Assembly: GCF_900112695.1 (NCBI RefSeq)
Contig: NZ_FOMT01000003.1
Location: 768,553-832,552 of the forward strand
Length of the DNA: 64,000 nucleotides
Source: Paenibacillus catalpae
GTDB taxonomy: Bacteria > Bacillota > Bacilli > Paenibacillales > Paenibacillaceae
Direction: 5' to 3'
The position numbers and the translations under genes were made by a program. Each line of letters opens with the position of its first letter. Position 1 is the stretch's first letter. A model generated the notes under the pieces. The model searched no databases and had not been told where the DNA came from. It worked only from the letters and a program-made list of their open reading frames with translations. This document shows, piece by piece, positions 1 to 7,975 of the stretch.

Positions 1-2
1 AC

Positions 3-941
3 GCGAGCAAGGATGAGCCGCTTGTCGTGTATTTGAATGACTTTGACGATATTATAAAGCCGATGTTTGAAGAGAAAACAGGCTATAAGCTGGAGATTGT
101 CTCCGGCAACGGCGCAGAGATCGCTTCCCGCATCGAAGCCGAGAAAGGCAATCCGCATTGGGATGTTGTATGGATGGATTCGATGCCAACGATTGACCAA
201 ATGGGCAAAAACGGACAGCTGCTTGACAGCTGGCAGCCAAGCAACCTGGATGGTCTGACAGACTTTGCGAAAGGTCTTGTCCCTGCGAACAACACCTACT
301 TCCCTACGGGTGAGCATGCTGCATCCGTTATCGTCTATAACACGAAAGCATTTGACGCAAACAGTGCTCCTAAAACCTGGGATGACCTGATTGATGCGAA
401 GTTCAAAGGTGCAATCGGCATGGCCGATCCGGCAGTTGCGGCACCGGCATATCCATTTGTAGCGTGGTTCTTCCAGTCGGAAGGCATGGACCAAGGCAAA
501 AGCTACTTCGACAGCCTGCTTAAGAACGGTGTGCATGTCTATCCGAAAAACCCGAACGTAGCCAAGGCTCTGACTGACGGTGAGATCAAGGCTGCAGCGC
601 TTCAAGAAAGTAATGCTTACACGCTCAAAAACGCGGGCGAGCCTGTTGATATTATTTGGCCGGCGGAAGGCGCACCGGCTTCGGTACGCGTAGCAGCGAT
701 TCAAAAGGAGTCCAAGCATCAGGAAGCCGCAAAAGCATTTGTAGAGTTCCTGCTTGATCCGGCAACCCAGCAGGCACTGATTGATAAAGGTGACGAAAGC
801 TACTTCGAACCATCGGTAAAAGGCGTTAACGCGAAGGCTGACCGTGCGGCAGATGCGAAGCTGGTTGTAGCGGAAGCGGGCTGGGCAGGCGAGCACGAGG
901 GCGAAATTAAACAGTGGTTTGCAGATAAAGCGGTGAAATAA
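3..941 (+). CDS. ABC transporter substrate-binding protein, Fe(III)/AfuA type, 5' truncated
   Basis: The reading frame is open from base 3, so the window edge removes the signal peptide and true start; a GTG at 27 is internal. The visible 312 codons have the layout of the family 6-type periplasmic-binding fold used for iron(III), 2-aminoethylphosphonate and related small anions: an early DVVWMDSMPT segment, a central KTWDDLIDAKFKG block and a late PAEGAPASVR segment followed by EAAKAFVEFLL. The stop codon overlaps the ATG of the permease gene by one base, so SBP, permease and ATPase form one operon. On a Gram-positive cell the protein would be a lipoprotein on the outer face of the membrane. 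Substrate cannot be fixed from sequence: ferric iron is the commonest assignment and phosphonate or phosphorylated compounds are alternatives. Confidence 0.9.
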   Translation, partial: ASKDEPLVVYLNDFDDIIKPMFEEKTGYKLEIVSGNGAEIASRIEAEKGNPHWDVVWMDSMPTIDQMGKNGQLLDSWQPSNLDGLTDFAKGLVPANNTYFPTGEHAASVIVYNTKAFDANSAPKTWDDLIDAKFKGAIGMADPAVAAPAYPFVAWFFQSEGMDQGKSYFDSLLKNGVHVYPKNPNVAKALTDGEIKAAALQESNAYTLKNAGEPVDIIWPAEGAPASVRVAAIQKESKHQEAAKAFVEFLLDPATQQALIDKGDESYFEPSVKGVNAKADRAADAKLVVAEAGWAGEHEGEIKQWFADKAVK

Positions 942-2635
942 TGCTGCGAATTTGGACGCAAGGAAACCGGACTGGCTGGCTCGTGCTGGCCGTCCTGTTT
1001 CTTCTTATTCTGCTGCCGCTTATTGCCGTTGTTATCCAAGTACTCCTGCCGGGAGTATTTTTTGGTCATTTCGAGCTGGGTAACCTATCGCTGCTGCTGG
1101 ACGTATTCCGGCGGCCGCTTTGGTATGTTTCCTTGAAAAACTCCGTCATCCTGGGCATTGGAACGACATTGCTTGGGACGATTCTTGGCACGGCGATCGC
1201 CATGGCCAGATCGAATTGGGCCTTCCCGGGTGCAAAGCTGCTTGATTTTGCCGTATGGATTCTTATTATTACGCCTTCGTTTATATTGGCGCAGGGCTGG
1301 GTTATGTTTGCTTCCGCCGACGGGCTTGCTGCGCAGTGGCTGGGCTGGCATAGCCTGCATTCGTTTATTTTCCAACCGGTTGGTCTTATCGTGGTCATGA
1401 CGCTCAGCAAATTCCCTCTCGCCTACTTAACGGTCTATTCGGCGCTCGAGTGGAAGGTTGACCGGCTGAGCGAGGCCGCTCGTTTGTCCGGCGGCTCAAG
1501 CTGGACGGTATGGCGGACGATTCAGGCTCCGCTCTTGATGCCGGCTATTTGTTCCGGCGCCATGCTGGTCTTTATGGATACGGTAGGCGACTTTGGTCTG
1601 CCGGCGTCGATCGCGACGATATTCCGGTTCCCGACCTTGCCTTATTCGATTTATTCGGCCTTGTATACGTCGCCGATCCGGTTCGATATGGCCGGGGCGT
1701 TATCCTTTTATCTCGTATTGCTCATTGCACTGGCGATGAGCGTTCAGCTGTATGCGATGCGGAAGTCACGGTATGATTTCCTGTCCTCGAGGGCTACACG
1801 GTCGGAACCTAAGAAACCGCGCAAGGGCGGGATTTATCTCGTTATCGGCAATATTGTATTTCTTGCAGTTGTGATCGGCATTCCATTTGGCTCTAACCTG
1901 CTAATGTCTATATCAGGAGGCTCATCGGCAGGCAAGGGACGTGAGCTGACGTTTGAACATTATAAAGCTTTGTTTGCCGGAAATAATGACATGCTGCTCG
2001 AAGGGCTGACCCATTCATTGGAGATCGCTGCCGTGGCCGCTGTTATCGGATTGTTCGTTGGTTTCCTTGTCGCTTATGTTCTCACATATTCGCAGTTCAA
2101 GCTGCGCAAGACGATTGACGTTATCTCGCTCGTATCGCTTGCTGTACCGGGAATCGTGCTGGGGATCGGTTATATCTTCATCTGGAACCAGGCCTGGCTC
2201 GAGAAGATTGGTCTGCTCCTGTACGGAACGCCATGGATTCTGATCCTTGCAAGCGTAGCGGGGGTTATCCCGGTTATTACAAGGGTAGTTGTCGGAGCGA
2301 TGGCCAAGGTGCCAAGACAGCTGCTCGCGGCGGCGCAGATGCAAGGAGCATCCTTCAGCCAAAGGGTCGTTTCCATCCTGATGCCGTTGATCAAAGGGGC
2401 CATGCTGTATGCGGGACTTGCTGCGTTTGGGGCCAGCGTATTTGATCTGGCGATCTCTTCCATCCTGTATCCGCCTAATTTCATGACCCTTCCGGTCGTG
2501 ATTAATAAAGCGTTTGAGGATCTGCAGTTCGGCTATGCGGCTGCTGCTACGCTGACTGGCGGAGGTCTCGTTATTCTCATCATAGCGGTCATGGAGCTGC
2601 TTATTAAACCTTCAAGAAAGCGGGTAAAATCATGA
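941..2635 (+). CDS. ABC transporter permease, fused two-domain FbpB/AfuB type
   Basis: A 564-residue integral membrane protein containing two copies of the binding-protein-dependent permease domain, as in FbpB/AfuB iron permeases that work as a single chain rather than as a heterodimer. Each half carries an EAA loop for docking the ATPase: EAARLSGGSSWTVWRTIQAP in the first half and AAAQMQGASFSQRVVSILMP in the second. About twelve hydrophobic segments can be seen. A basic, Pro/Lys-rich linker (around residues 285-295) separates the halves. It starts one base inside the preceding stop codon and ends four bases inside the ATPase gene (ATGA overlap), a sign of tight translational coupling. Confidence 0.92.
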   Translation: MLRIWTQGNRTGWLVLAVLFLLILLPLIAVVIQVLLPGVFFGHFELGNLSLLLDVFRRPLWYVSLKNSVILGIGTTLLGTILGTAIAMARSNWAFPGAKLLDFAVWILIITPSFILAQGWVMFASADGLAAQWLGWHSLHSFIFQPVGLIVVMTLSKFPLAYLTVYSALEWKVDRLSEAARLSGGSSWTVWRTIQAPLLMPAICSGAMLVFMDTVGDFGLPASIATIFRFPTLPYSIYSALYTSPIRFDMAGALSFYLVLLIALAMSVQLYAMRKSRYDFLSSRATRSEPKKPRKGGIYLVIGNIVFLAVVIGIPFGSNLLMSISGGSSAGKGRELTFEHYKALFAGNNDMLLEGLTHSLEIAAVAAVIGLFVGFLVAYVLTYSQFKLRKTIDVISLVSLAVPGIVLGIGYIFIWNQAWLEKIGLLLYGTPWILILASVAGVIPVITRVVVGAMAKVPRQLLAAAQMQGASFSQRVVSILMPLIKGAMLYAGLAAFGASVFDLAISSILYPPNFMTLPVVINKAFEDLQFGYAAAATLTGGGLVILIIAVMELLIKPSRKRVKS

Positions 2636-3717
2636 CGAATACGATATTGGAAGTTGAGCGGCTGGGCAAATCTTTTGGCTCCCACATGGCTCTGAGAGAT
2701 ATTAATTTCTCCGTCAAGCAAGGCGAGATTATAAGCGTGCTTGGTCCGTCCGGCTGCGGCAAATCAACGCTGCTCCAGCTGATCGCGGGTCTTCAGCAGC
2801 CGGACGAGGGAGAGATTCGTCTGCGCGGAACGACGGTTGCATCGGTATCGAAGCTGTTAGCGCCGGAGAAACGCGGCATTAACATGGTGTTCCAGGACTA
2901 TGCGTTATGGCCCCATATGACGATCTATGACAACATGGCTTATGGTCTCCGGAGGAAAAAGGTTCCCGCTGCCGCTATCCGCGAGCAGCTTGCCGAGCTT
3001 GTTGCCCTGCTGCATCTGGAAGGACTGGAGGACCGGCTTCCGCCGCAGTTATCCGGCGGACAGCAGCAGCGTGTAGCAATTGCGCGGGCGCTCGCGACCA
3101 AGCCGGATTTGCTGCTGCTGGATGAGCCGCTCTCCAATCTCGATATGCGTCTGCGAATCGAGATGCGTTCCGAGATGGCGTATTTGTTCCGCCAGCTTGG
3201 CACGACGGTATTCCACGTGACCCATGATCCGGATGAAGCCTTTGCGATGGCAGACCGTCTCATGATTATGCGTGCAGGCGCGGTTGATCAGATCGACCGC
3301 CCGCAAATCTGTTATGACCGCCCTGCAACCTTATCTGCCGCCATGCTGCTTGGGGCAGGCAACCGTCTGACGAGCAAGCTGGTAAGGGAAGGAGAGCATG
3401 CGACTGTGAAGATTGCCGGACACGAGATTGTTGGGACTACGCCGGGGTATTCGAAGGTGCTGCAGGCGGAGGCGGTTGATCTGTTATTCCGCCCGGATTC
3501 GGCGCTCTGGCAGTCCATCCCGACAGCGGCAGCCAACCAGCTGCCCGTCCATGTCCTGCACAGCGTATTTGAGGGCAAACGGTGGCGGGTGCTTGCAAAG
3601 ACGGAGGACGGACAGCCGATCTCCTTCCTCCATGACGACTATTTGGATGCCGGACTGGAGGGGAGCCTGCATATCAGCGCTTCCGATGCGTTTGTATTCC
3701 CGAAGCAGTCGGCATAA
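2632..3717 (+). CDS. ABC transporter ATP-binding protein, Fe(III)/polyamine/AEP group
   Basis: Nucleotide-binding subunit of 361 residues that powers the upstream permease. Walker A GPSGCGKST lies at residues 38-46, the Q loop at FQDYALWPH (about 87-95), the signature LSGGQQQR at about 140-147 and Walker B LLLLDEPLSNLD at about 160-171, followed by the H-loop region HVTHDPDEA. The C-terminal ~120 residues form the TOBE-like regulatory extension typical of the FbpC/PotA/PhnT group. The FQDYALWPH Q-loop form is common in this group. The gene ends the operon and is followed after 14 bases by a strong terminator. Substrate is unassigned. Confidence 0.93.
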   Translation: MTNTILEVERLGKSFGSHMALRDINFSVKQGEIISVLGPSGCGKSTLLQLIAGLQQPDEGEIRLRGTTVASVSKLLAPEKRGINMVFQDYALWPHMTIYDNMAYGLRRKKVPAAAIREQLAELVALLHLEGLEDRLPPQLSGGQQQRVAIARALATKPDLLLLDEPLSNLDMRLRIEMRSEMAYLFRQLGTTVFHVTHDPDEAFAMADRLMIMRAGAVDQIDRPQICYDRPATLSAAMLLGAGNRLTSKLVREGEHATVKIAGHEIVGTTPGYSKVLQAEAVDLLFRPDSALWQSIPTAAANQLPVHVLHSVFEGKRWRVLAKTEDGQPISFLHDDYLDAGLEGSLHISASDAFVFPKQSA

Positions 3718-3731
3718 TGGGGTAAATAGAA

Positions 3732-3777
3732 AGAGACAACGGCGTGCAGTTCATGAACGCTGTTGTCTCTTTTTTTA
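3732..3777 (+). terminator. Rho-independent terminator of the ABC operon
   Basis: A 13-bp stem (AGAGACAACGGCG pairing with CGCTGTTGTCTCT, one G-U pair) is followed directly by seven T residues. It sits 15 bases after the ATPase stop and separates the importer operon from the convergent minus-strand cupin gene. Confidence 0.9.
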
Positions 3778-3802
3778 TTATGACTAGCACCATAAATGCG
3801 GA

Positions 3803-4501
3803 TTAAAAGAAGTACGGCGGGTTTGGCTGCTGAAGATAACCGAACGGCTGTGGCGGGTATTGCTGCTGTGGATAGGGCTGATGTCCATAGGGCCCATATC
3901 CCTGCTGTTCATTGGGATAGGGGGAGTAGGGCTGCTGGGCTTCGGGCTCACGGGCCATTTGCTGCGGCTGGCAATTGGCTGGCGGGCCAATAACAGTCGT
4001 ATCCGTAATAGGTGCAAGCGTTTCTTTGACCATTTGTTCATTCAAGCAATAGGTATGGGCAAGCACGCCGGGAGGCGTCAGACGAAGCATATCGGATACG
4101 CCGATGAACTCCGGAACCGGAGCGTCGAAGACGGCAAGCAGATGGGTATTATCAACGGTAGCAATTTCATAATGCGGCCAGCCTTGAGGCACATTGGCTA
4201 CCTGGCCGGGGAGAATGGGGAAATTAAGCAGCTTTTTCGTAAAAGGGTTAATAATCGATACGACTGCCGAGCCGGAAATACAGTAGACCAGCTCGGAAGC
4301 ATTTTGATGAATATGCGGCTCTACCACATTCGAACGGCTAAGGTATATATCCAGCAAAGATACATTGCCAAGGGTATTTAACTGTTCAATGGACAACGTG
4401 TTGATGAAGTTGCGGTTGTCTTTTTTGAACGTTGTATTCTTGTTCACGTCGTACCAGAACTGCACATTGGGGGAAGTAAAATCCATATAGGATACTGCCA
4501 C
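3803..4501 (-). CDS. Cupin-domain protein with Pro/Gln/Tyr-rich tail
   Basis: Single cupin domain followed by a low-complexity tail. Cupin motif 1 is seen as EPHIHQNASELVYCISG (two His, one Glu) and motif 2 as PGQVANVPQGWPHYE (third His), so a metal site is likely intact. The last ~65 residues are almost only Pro, Gln, Tyr and Gly (for example EQQGYGPYGHQPYPQQQYPP), a composition seen in spore-coat and surface proteins; a coat role is inference. I prefer the GTG at 4501, which has AAGGCGGAG at the right distance, over an ATG at 4519 that has no ribosome site. Enzymatic activity is unknown; oxalate-decarboxylase-like single cupins are one possibility given the neighbour at 5.3-6.6 kb. Confidence 0.8.
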   Translation of the reverse strand: MAVSYMDFTSPNVQFWYDVNKNTTFKKDNRNFINTLSIEQLNTLGNVSLLDIYLSRSNVVEPHIHQNASELVYCISGSAVVSIINPFTKKLLNFPILPGQVANVPQGWPHYEIATVDNTHLLAVFDAPVPEFIGVSDMLRLTPPGVLAHTYCLNEQMVKETLAPITDTTVIGPPANCQPQQMAREPEAQQPYSPYPNEQQGYGPYGHQPYPQQQYPPQPFGYLQQPNPPYFF

Positions 4502-4605
4502 TTGCTCTCCGCCTTTCATAAGGACATCAGGATTGAAGACTAATGGGATATCCTATGCTTACGCCCAATGAGACGTTCGCCTATCTTGTAGACGATGGCC
4601 TAGCA

Positions 4606-5268
4606 TTAACCTCCCGCCATATTGTTCACTGCATCCTTGGGCGCATAGACGGATACATAATTGACCATGTCCTTCTTCTTCGAGATGGCGAATTTGATCT
4701 GGAAGGTTTCCGAGACGCTGTAAGAGTAATAAAGGTTATTGTCATCATAAGAAGGGGAGTCCGGTTTGCCTAATGCCTGCTCGATGCTTTTCCGCGTCAG
4801 CTTTTGCAATTCCGGATCACTTGATCTCACCTCAAAGATCTGGCTGCCTTTATTAAAGCCGAAGATGACCTTCCTGCTCTTATAGGTCCAGTAGTTGCCT
4901 TTGCCCGACCAAACGGTCTTGTCCGGCTTTCCCCAATCCTTTTCCACCTTATCTATGACGGTTGTATGGACCGGATATTTGACGCCTTCCATTTTGCCCC
5001 GTTTTGCAAGCTTATAAAGGGCTTGAACCTTTTTCTTCTGCTTGGCGATCGTTTCCGCCGTTGCTGTTGAAGACGCTGCATATGGCCTCTGAATAATCGG
5101 AGAAGGCGGAGCGGCATGAGGTGGATTAGGGTCAGGCGTCTGTTTGTACGTGTATGTCTGGCTGTTATCGCTATGGCTTGCTGAGCCGCAGCCTCCTAAT
5201 ATGAGGATAGAAGCGGCAAACAGCATAAACAGCATAAAGCCCATTCCGCTGAAAGGTATCCGGTTCAA
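4606..5268 (-). CDS. DUF4309 (YjgB-like) lipoprotein
   Basis: Secreted lipoprotein of about 220 residues. A hydrophobic signal ends in the lipobox ILGGC (Cys27 counting from the TTG at 5268), followed by a Ser/Pro-rich spacer. The conserved DUF4309 features follow: LYKLAKRGKMEG, FPVHT-like YPVHTTVIDKVEKDWGKPDK, a GFNKGSQIFEVRS segment and a second IEQALGKPDS helix. Homologues are common in Bacillus and Paenibacillus, often near sporulation or cell-envelope genes, but have no established function. The TTG at 5268 is preferred because the GTG at 5277 abuts the TAGGAG ribosome site. It is co-oriented with the flanking cupin genes but has its own gaps of 70-100 bases, so co-transcription is uncertain. 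Confidence 0.82.
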   Translation of the reverse strand: MNRIPFSGMGFMLFMLFAASILILGGCGSASHSDNSQTYTYKQTPDPNPPHAAPPSPIIQRPYAASSTATAETIAKQKKKVQALYKLAKRGKMEGVKYPVHTTVIDKVEKDWGKPDKTVWSGKGNYWTYKSRKVIFGFNKGSQIFEVRSSDPELQKLTRKSIEQALGKPDSPSYDDNNLYYSYSVSETFQIKFAISKKKDMVNYVSVYAPKDAVNNMAGG

Positions 5269-5338
5269 AATGATCACTCCTAGACGTGATTTTTATCCAG
5301 ACCTTATTTTTCCCTTTCGCATGAATGGGCATGCGCTA

Positions 5339-6610
5339 TTATTTTTTTATGTTTTCCAAATAGGATTTGCCCGGATACTTGACGACCGGCCATTTCTCCT
5401 TCCGCAGAGCGTTCAGCAGCTCCGGTCCGACATGCAGATTATCTCTTACGAGATCTCTTGGGGTCAGCGCCATCCATTGGTTGAGGGAGACATCCATAAA
5501 CCGGTCGCTCTTGAACATCTCGAGAAACCATAACGACTGGTCGCCGGTGTTCTGGATGTAATGCCCGTATGCAAAGGGAACATAGCCGACATCACCTGCG
5601 CGGTAGTCAAAGGTTCTGGCTGCTCCGTTGCCCGCGAAGACGGTCATTCGTCCTTGTCCGGTCAAATAATATTGCCATTCATCATTATTGGGATGCCAAT
5701 GAAGCTCTCTCATCCCGCCCGGTTTAATCTCGACAAGCGCGGCGGCAATCGTCTTGGCGGCGTGAAAGTTGGTTGAATCTACAATCCTGACCGTACCGCC
5801 CGGCGTAACAATAGGAGTCTGCGCGAGCAGACGGTATTTGAAGCTTTGCGGAATGGTACCGTAAGGGGAGTGGACCTGCTGGCTTTCGAGGGATCCGGGA
5901 ACCTCATCCTGGAAAATGTAGAGCTGATCCGACGGAATGGAGTCGAAGGCAGACTCGGGTACGCCAAAATTGGCGCATAACACATCCTTGGGCGTATGGG
6001 CGAACCAGTCGGAGATCGAGAGCGTGTTCAGATCGGAAAATTTGCCGTCGTCAAACACAAGCAGAAACTCACAGCCATGCTCCAGTCCCTGGATAGAATG
6101 CGGCAGTCCCGCCGGGAAAAACCACAAGTCGCCAGCTCCTACATCCGCAATGAAATTCCGCCCGTCCTGGTCAACCGACGTAATACGCGCGCTTCCCCAA
6201 ATCATATAAGCCCATTCGGACTGCTGATGCCAATGAAGCTCACGGACGCCGCCTGGCGTCAAATACATATTTACACCGGCAAGGGTAGTAGCAATTGGCA
6301 GCTCGCGTACGGTAATCTCGCGAGACCAGCCTCCCTTGTTGAGCTGCATATGGGTATCGGAGAACGAAAATTTCAGGTTCGGCACAAGTCCATTATCGGT
6401 CACGGGAGGACGGAGCATATCGGGATTCTCCAAATCCCGCATAATATCGCGCGGGCCTAGATCAGGACCTCCGGCGCCATCGCTTGGCCGATATGGCTGC
6501 GGTACTGTAAAAGGCTCGCTTTTCCCATGCTTCGTGTCAGGGGATGCATTCGAACCGGCAAGAAGATTATTGGAAGCATCGGGATTGCTGCCGGTATTGG
6601 AGTCGTTCAT
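5339..6610 (-). CDS. oxdD: Oxalate decarboxylase, OxdD-like bicupin
   Basis: Bicupin of 423 residues expected to convert oxalate to formate and CO2 using manganese. The N-terminal site has H126, H128, E132 ([10 protein letters not shown]) and H171 (GLPHS); the C-terminal site has H304, H306, E311 ([11 protein letters not shown]) and H350 (YGHYIQN). The active-site lid, SENS in B. subtilis OxdC, reads SDLN here (residues 192-195), so the proton-donating Glu is Asp. The Asn/Ser-rich N-terminal extension and the KYPG ending resemble the spore-associated OxdD more than cytosolic OxdC; this is from memory of those proteins. The ATG at 6610 has GAGGGA upstream. Related to the single cupin at 3.8-4.5 kb by theme, not clearly by operon. 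Confidence 0.9.
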   Translation of the reverse strand: MNDSNTGSNPDASNNLLAGSNASPDTKHGKSEPFTVPQPYRPSDGAGGPDLGPRDIMRDLENPDMLRPPVTDNGLVPNLKFSFSDTHMQLNKGGWSREITVRELPIATTLAGVNMYLTPGGVRELHWHQQSEWAYMIWGSARITSVDQDGRNFIADVGAGDLWFFPAGLPHSIQGLEHGCEFLLVFDDGKFSDLNTLSISDWFAHTPKDVLCANFGVPESAFDSIPSDQLYIFQDEVPGSLESQQVHSPYGTIPQSFKYRLLAQTPIVTPGGTVRIVDSTNFHAAKTIAAALVEIKPGGMRELHWHPNNDEWQYYLTGQGRMTVFAGNGAARTFDYRAGDVGYVPFAYGHYIQNTGDQSLWFLEMFKSDRFMDVSLNQWMALTPRDLVRDNLHVGPELLNALRKEKWPVVKYPGKSYLENIKK

Positions 6611-6683
6611 ACCATTCCCTCCTATATAAGCTATTCAAGCATGCATATGACAGAAGGGTTGGATATTATGAGGCAGGCCGGCA

Positions 6684-6710
6684 GAAAAAAAGCCGGGCAA
6701 TCTGCCCGGC
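6684..6710 (-). terminator. Terminator downstream of the pirin gene
   Basis: On the minus strand an 8-bp GC-rich stem GCCGGGCA/TGCCCGGC with a 3-base loop is followed by a run of seven T. It lies 10 bases beyond the pirin stop and isolates that gene from oxdD. Confidence 0.88.
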
Positions 6711-6720
6711 GGTTATCGTT

Positions 6721-7605
6721 TTAGAAATCTGCTGGTCCCATTTTGCCATCTTGGAAATCAACAAAAGCCTGGAACACTTCCTGACGGCTGTTCATCACGA
6801 ACGGCCCTTGCTGGAAGACAGGCTCGTCTATGGGTTCGCCGCTCAGAACAATAACAACGGTATCATCCGTTTTTCCTTCGATCTCAATGGCTCCATCTGT
6901 ATTCGTAAAAAGGATGAAGTCGCCTTCGGCTGCTGTTCTGTCGCCATTAATAACGGCGCTGCCTTTCAGCACCATAGCGGCTGTATTGTAAGACGAAGGC
7001 AGCTGGAAGCTTGCTTTCCCGCCTGCTTTGAATGAGATATCGAACAGATTAACCGGAGTGAAGGTTTGGGCAGGGCCGGTTACGCCATTGTAGCTGCCGG
7101 CAATGACACGAACCGTACCGCCGTCATCGGGAAGCTCGGCATAGCCCATATCCGTTTTCAACAGCTCCTGATATTTTGGCGGATGCATTTTGTGCGCGCG
7201 CGGAAGATTGACCCACAGCTGAATCATTTGGAACAAGCCGCCGCGCTCGGAGAAGCTTTTCTCATGATACTCCTTGTGCAGCAGTCCGGAGCCAGCCGTC
7301 ATCCATTGCACGTCGCCGGGGCCGATAATGCCGTGGTTGCCCTTGTTGTCATGATGCTCGACATATCCTTCATAAGCAATCGTTACCGTCTCGAAGCCGC
7401 GGTGTGGATGTGCGCCAACGCCTTTAACCTGGGCACTTGGCGGGAATACGTAAGGCGCATTGTAATCCATCAGAATGAAAGGACTAAAGCGCTGGCCGAA
7501 ATTCGTGCCCCCTGGAAAATAGTTGGATACCCGGAAGCCGTCGCCGACCATATGGACCGGAGGCCCTTGGAAGACGCCTTCTACTGCACGAAATGTTGTT
7601 GTCAT
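6721..7605 (-). CDS. Pirin family protein
   Basis: Bicupin of 294 residues. The N-terminal pirin domain has the metal ligands in HPHRGFETVTIAYEG, HHDNKGN and LHKEYHE, and is followed by the second pirin domain. Pirins act as quercetin dioxygenases, redox-sensing cofactors or are of unknown role, so the reaction cannot be fixed here. The ATG has AAAGGAG at correct spacing. It is transcribed alone, bounded by its own terminator and by a promoter region that contains an inverted repeat (7647-7664) suggestive of a MarR/HxlR-type repressor site. Confidence 0.92.
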   Translation of the reverse strand: MTTTFRAVEGVFQGPPVHMVGDGFRVSNYFPGGTNFGQRFSPFILMDYNAPYVFPPSAQVKGVGAHPHRGFETVTIAYEGYVEHHDNKGNHGIIGPGDVQWMTAGSGLLHKEYHEKSFSERGGLFQMIQLWVNLPRAHKMHPPKYQELLKTDMGYAELPDDGGTVRVIAGSYNGVTGPAQTFTPVNLFDISFKAGGKASFQLPSSYNTAAMVLKGSAVINGDRTAAEGDFILFTNTDGAIEIEGKTDDTVVIVLSGEPIDEPVFQQGPFVMNSRQEVFQAFVDFQDGKMGPADF

Positions 7606-7646
7606 GATCGAAGCACTCCTTTATATGAATATTTGTGAGTATTAAT

Positions 7647-7664
7647 TATCTTAAAATAAAGATA
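7647..7664. promoter_or_regulatory. Inverted repeat in the pirin promoter region
   Basis: TATCTT-6 bases-AAGATA, 42 bases upstream of the pirin start. The form resembles the operators of quinone/thiol-responsive MarR- and DUF24-family repressors such as MhqR and YodB; that match is by general form only. No such regulator is encoded next to it. Confidence 0.4.
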
Positions 7665-7913
7665 CTATAAAAAAGTAAGTATGTAAAGAGGGAATCATAA
7701 ACAAAAAGACAGCTTCCACGCGGGCATTCAGTTGCCAGCAGCTGGGTGGGGAGAATGGCACTGTCTCATAAAGCACAAGCCTTATTGCGATCACAACCAT
7801 CGAGTGCAAGAGTTCTTAAACAACAATGATACCATCGGGATAACATCTATAAAAAATATGGACATGAGAGGATGGAATGCATGCATTTATTCGCATAAGC
7901 ACCCATTTAAATT

Positions 7914-7944
7914 GGAATAATATCTAAATTTTCGTAACATACTA
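7914..7944 (+). promoter_or_regulatory. Candidate sigma-G promoter of the germination gene
   Basis: GGAATA, an 18-base spacer, then CATACTA. The -10 is a perfect match and the -35 a 5/6 match to the forespore sigma-G consensus (TGAATA...CATACTA), placed 32 bases before the start codon of a germinant-receptor gene, a class known to be sigma-G controlled. The rest of 7665-7913 shows no convincing gene. Confidence 0.65.
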
Positions 7945-7975
7945 TGCCAAATTCTCCAATTAAGGAGGGGAAGTG

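Noticed and set aside
7732..7920. 62-codon open frame upstream of the germination gene
   Set aside because: No ribosome site, unlikely composition, and it overlaps the sigma-G promoter of the real gene.
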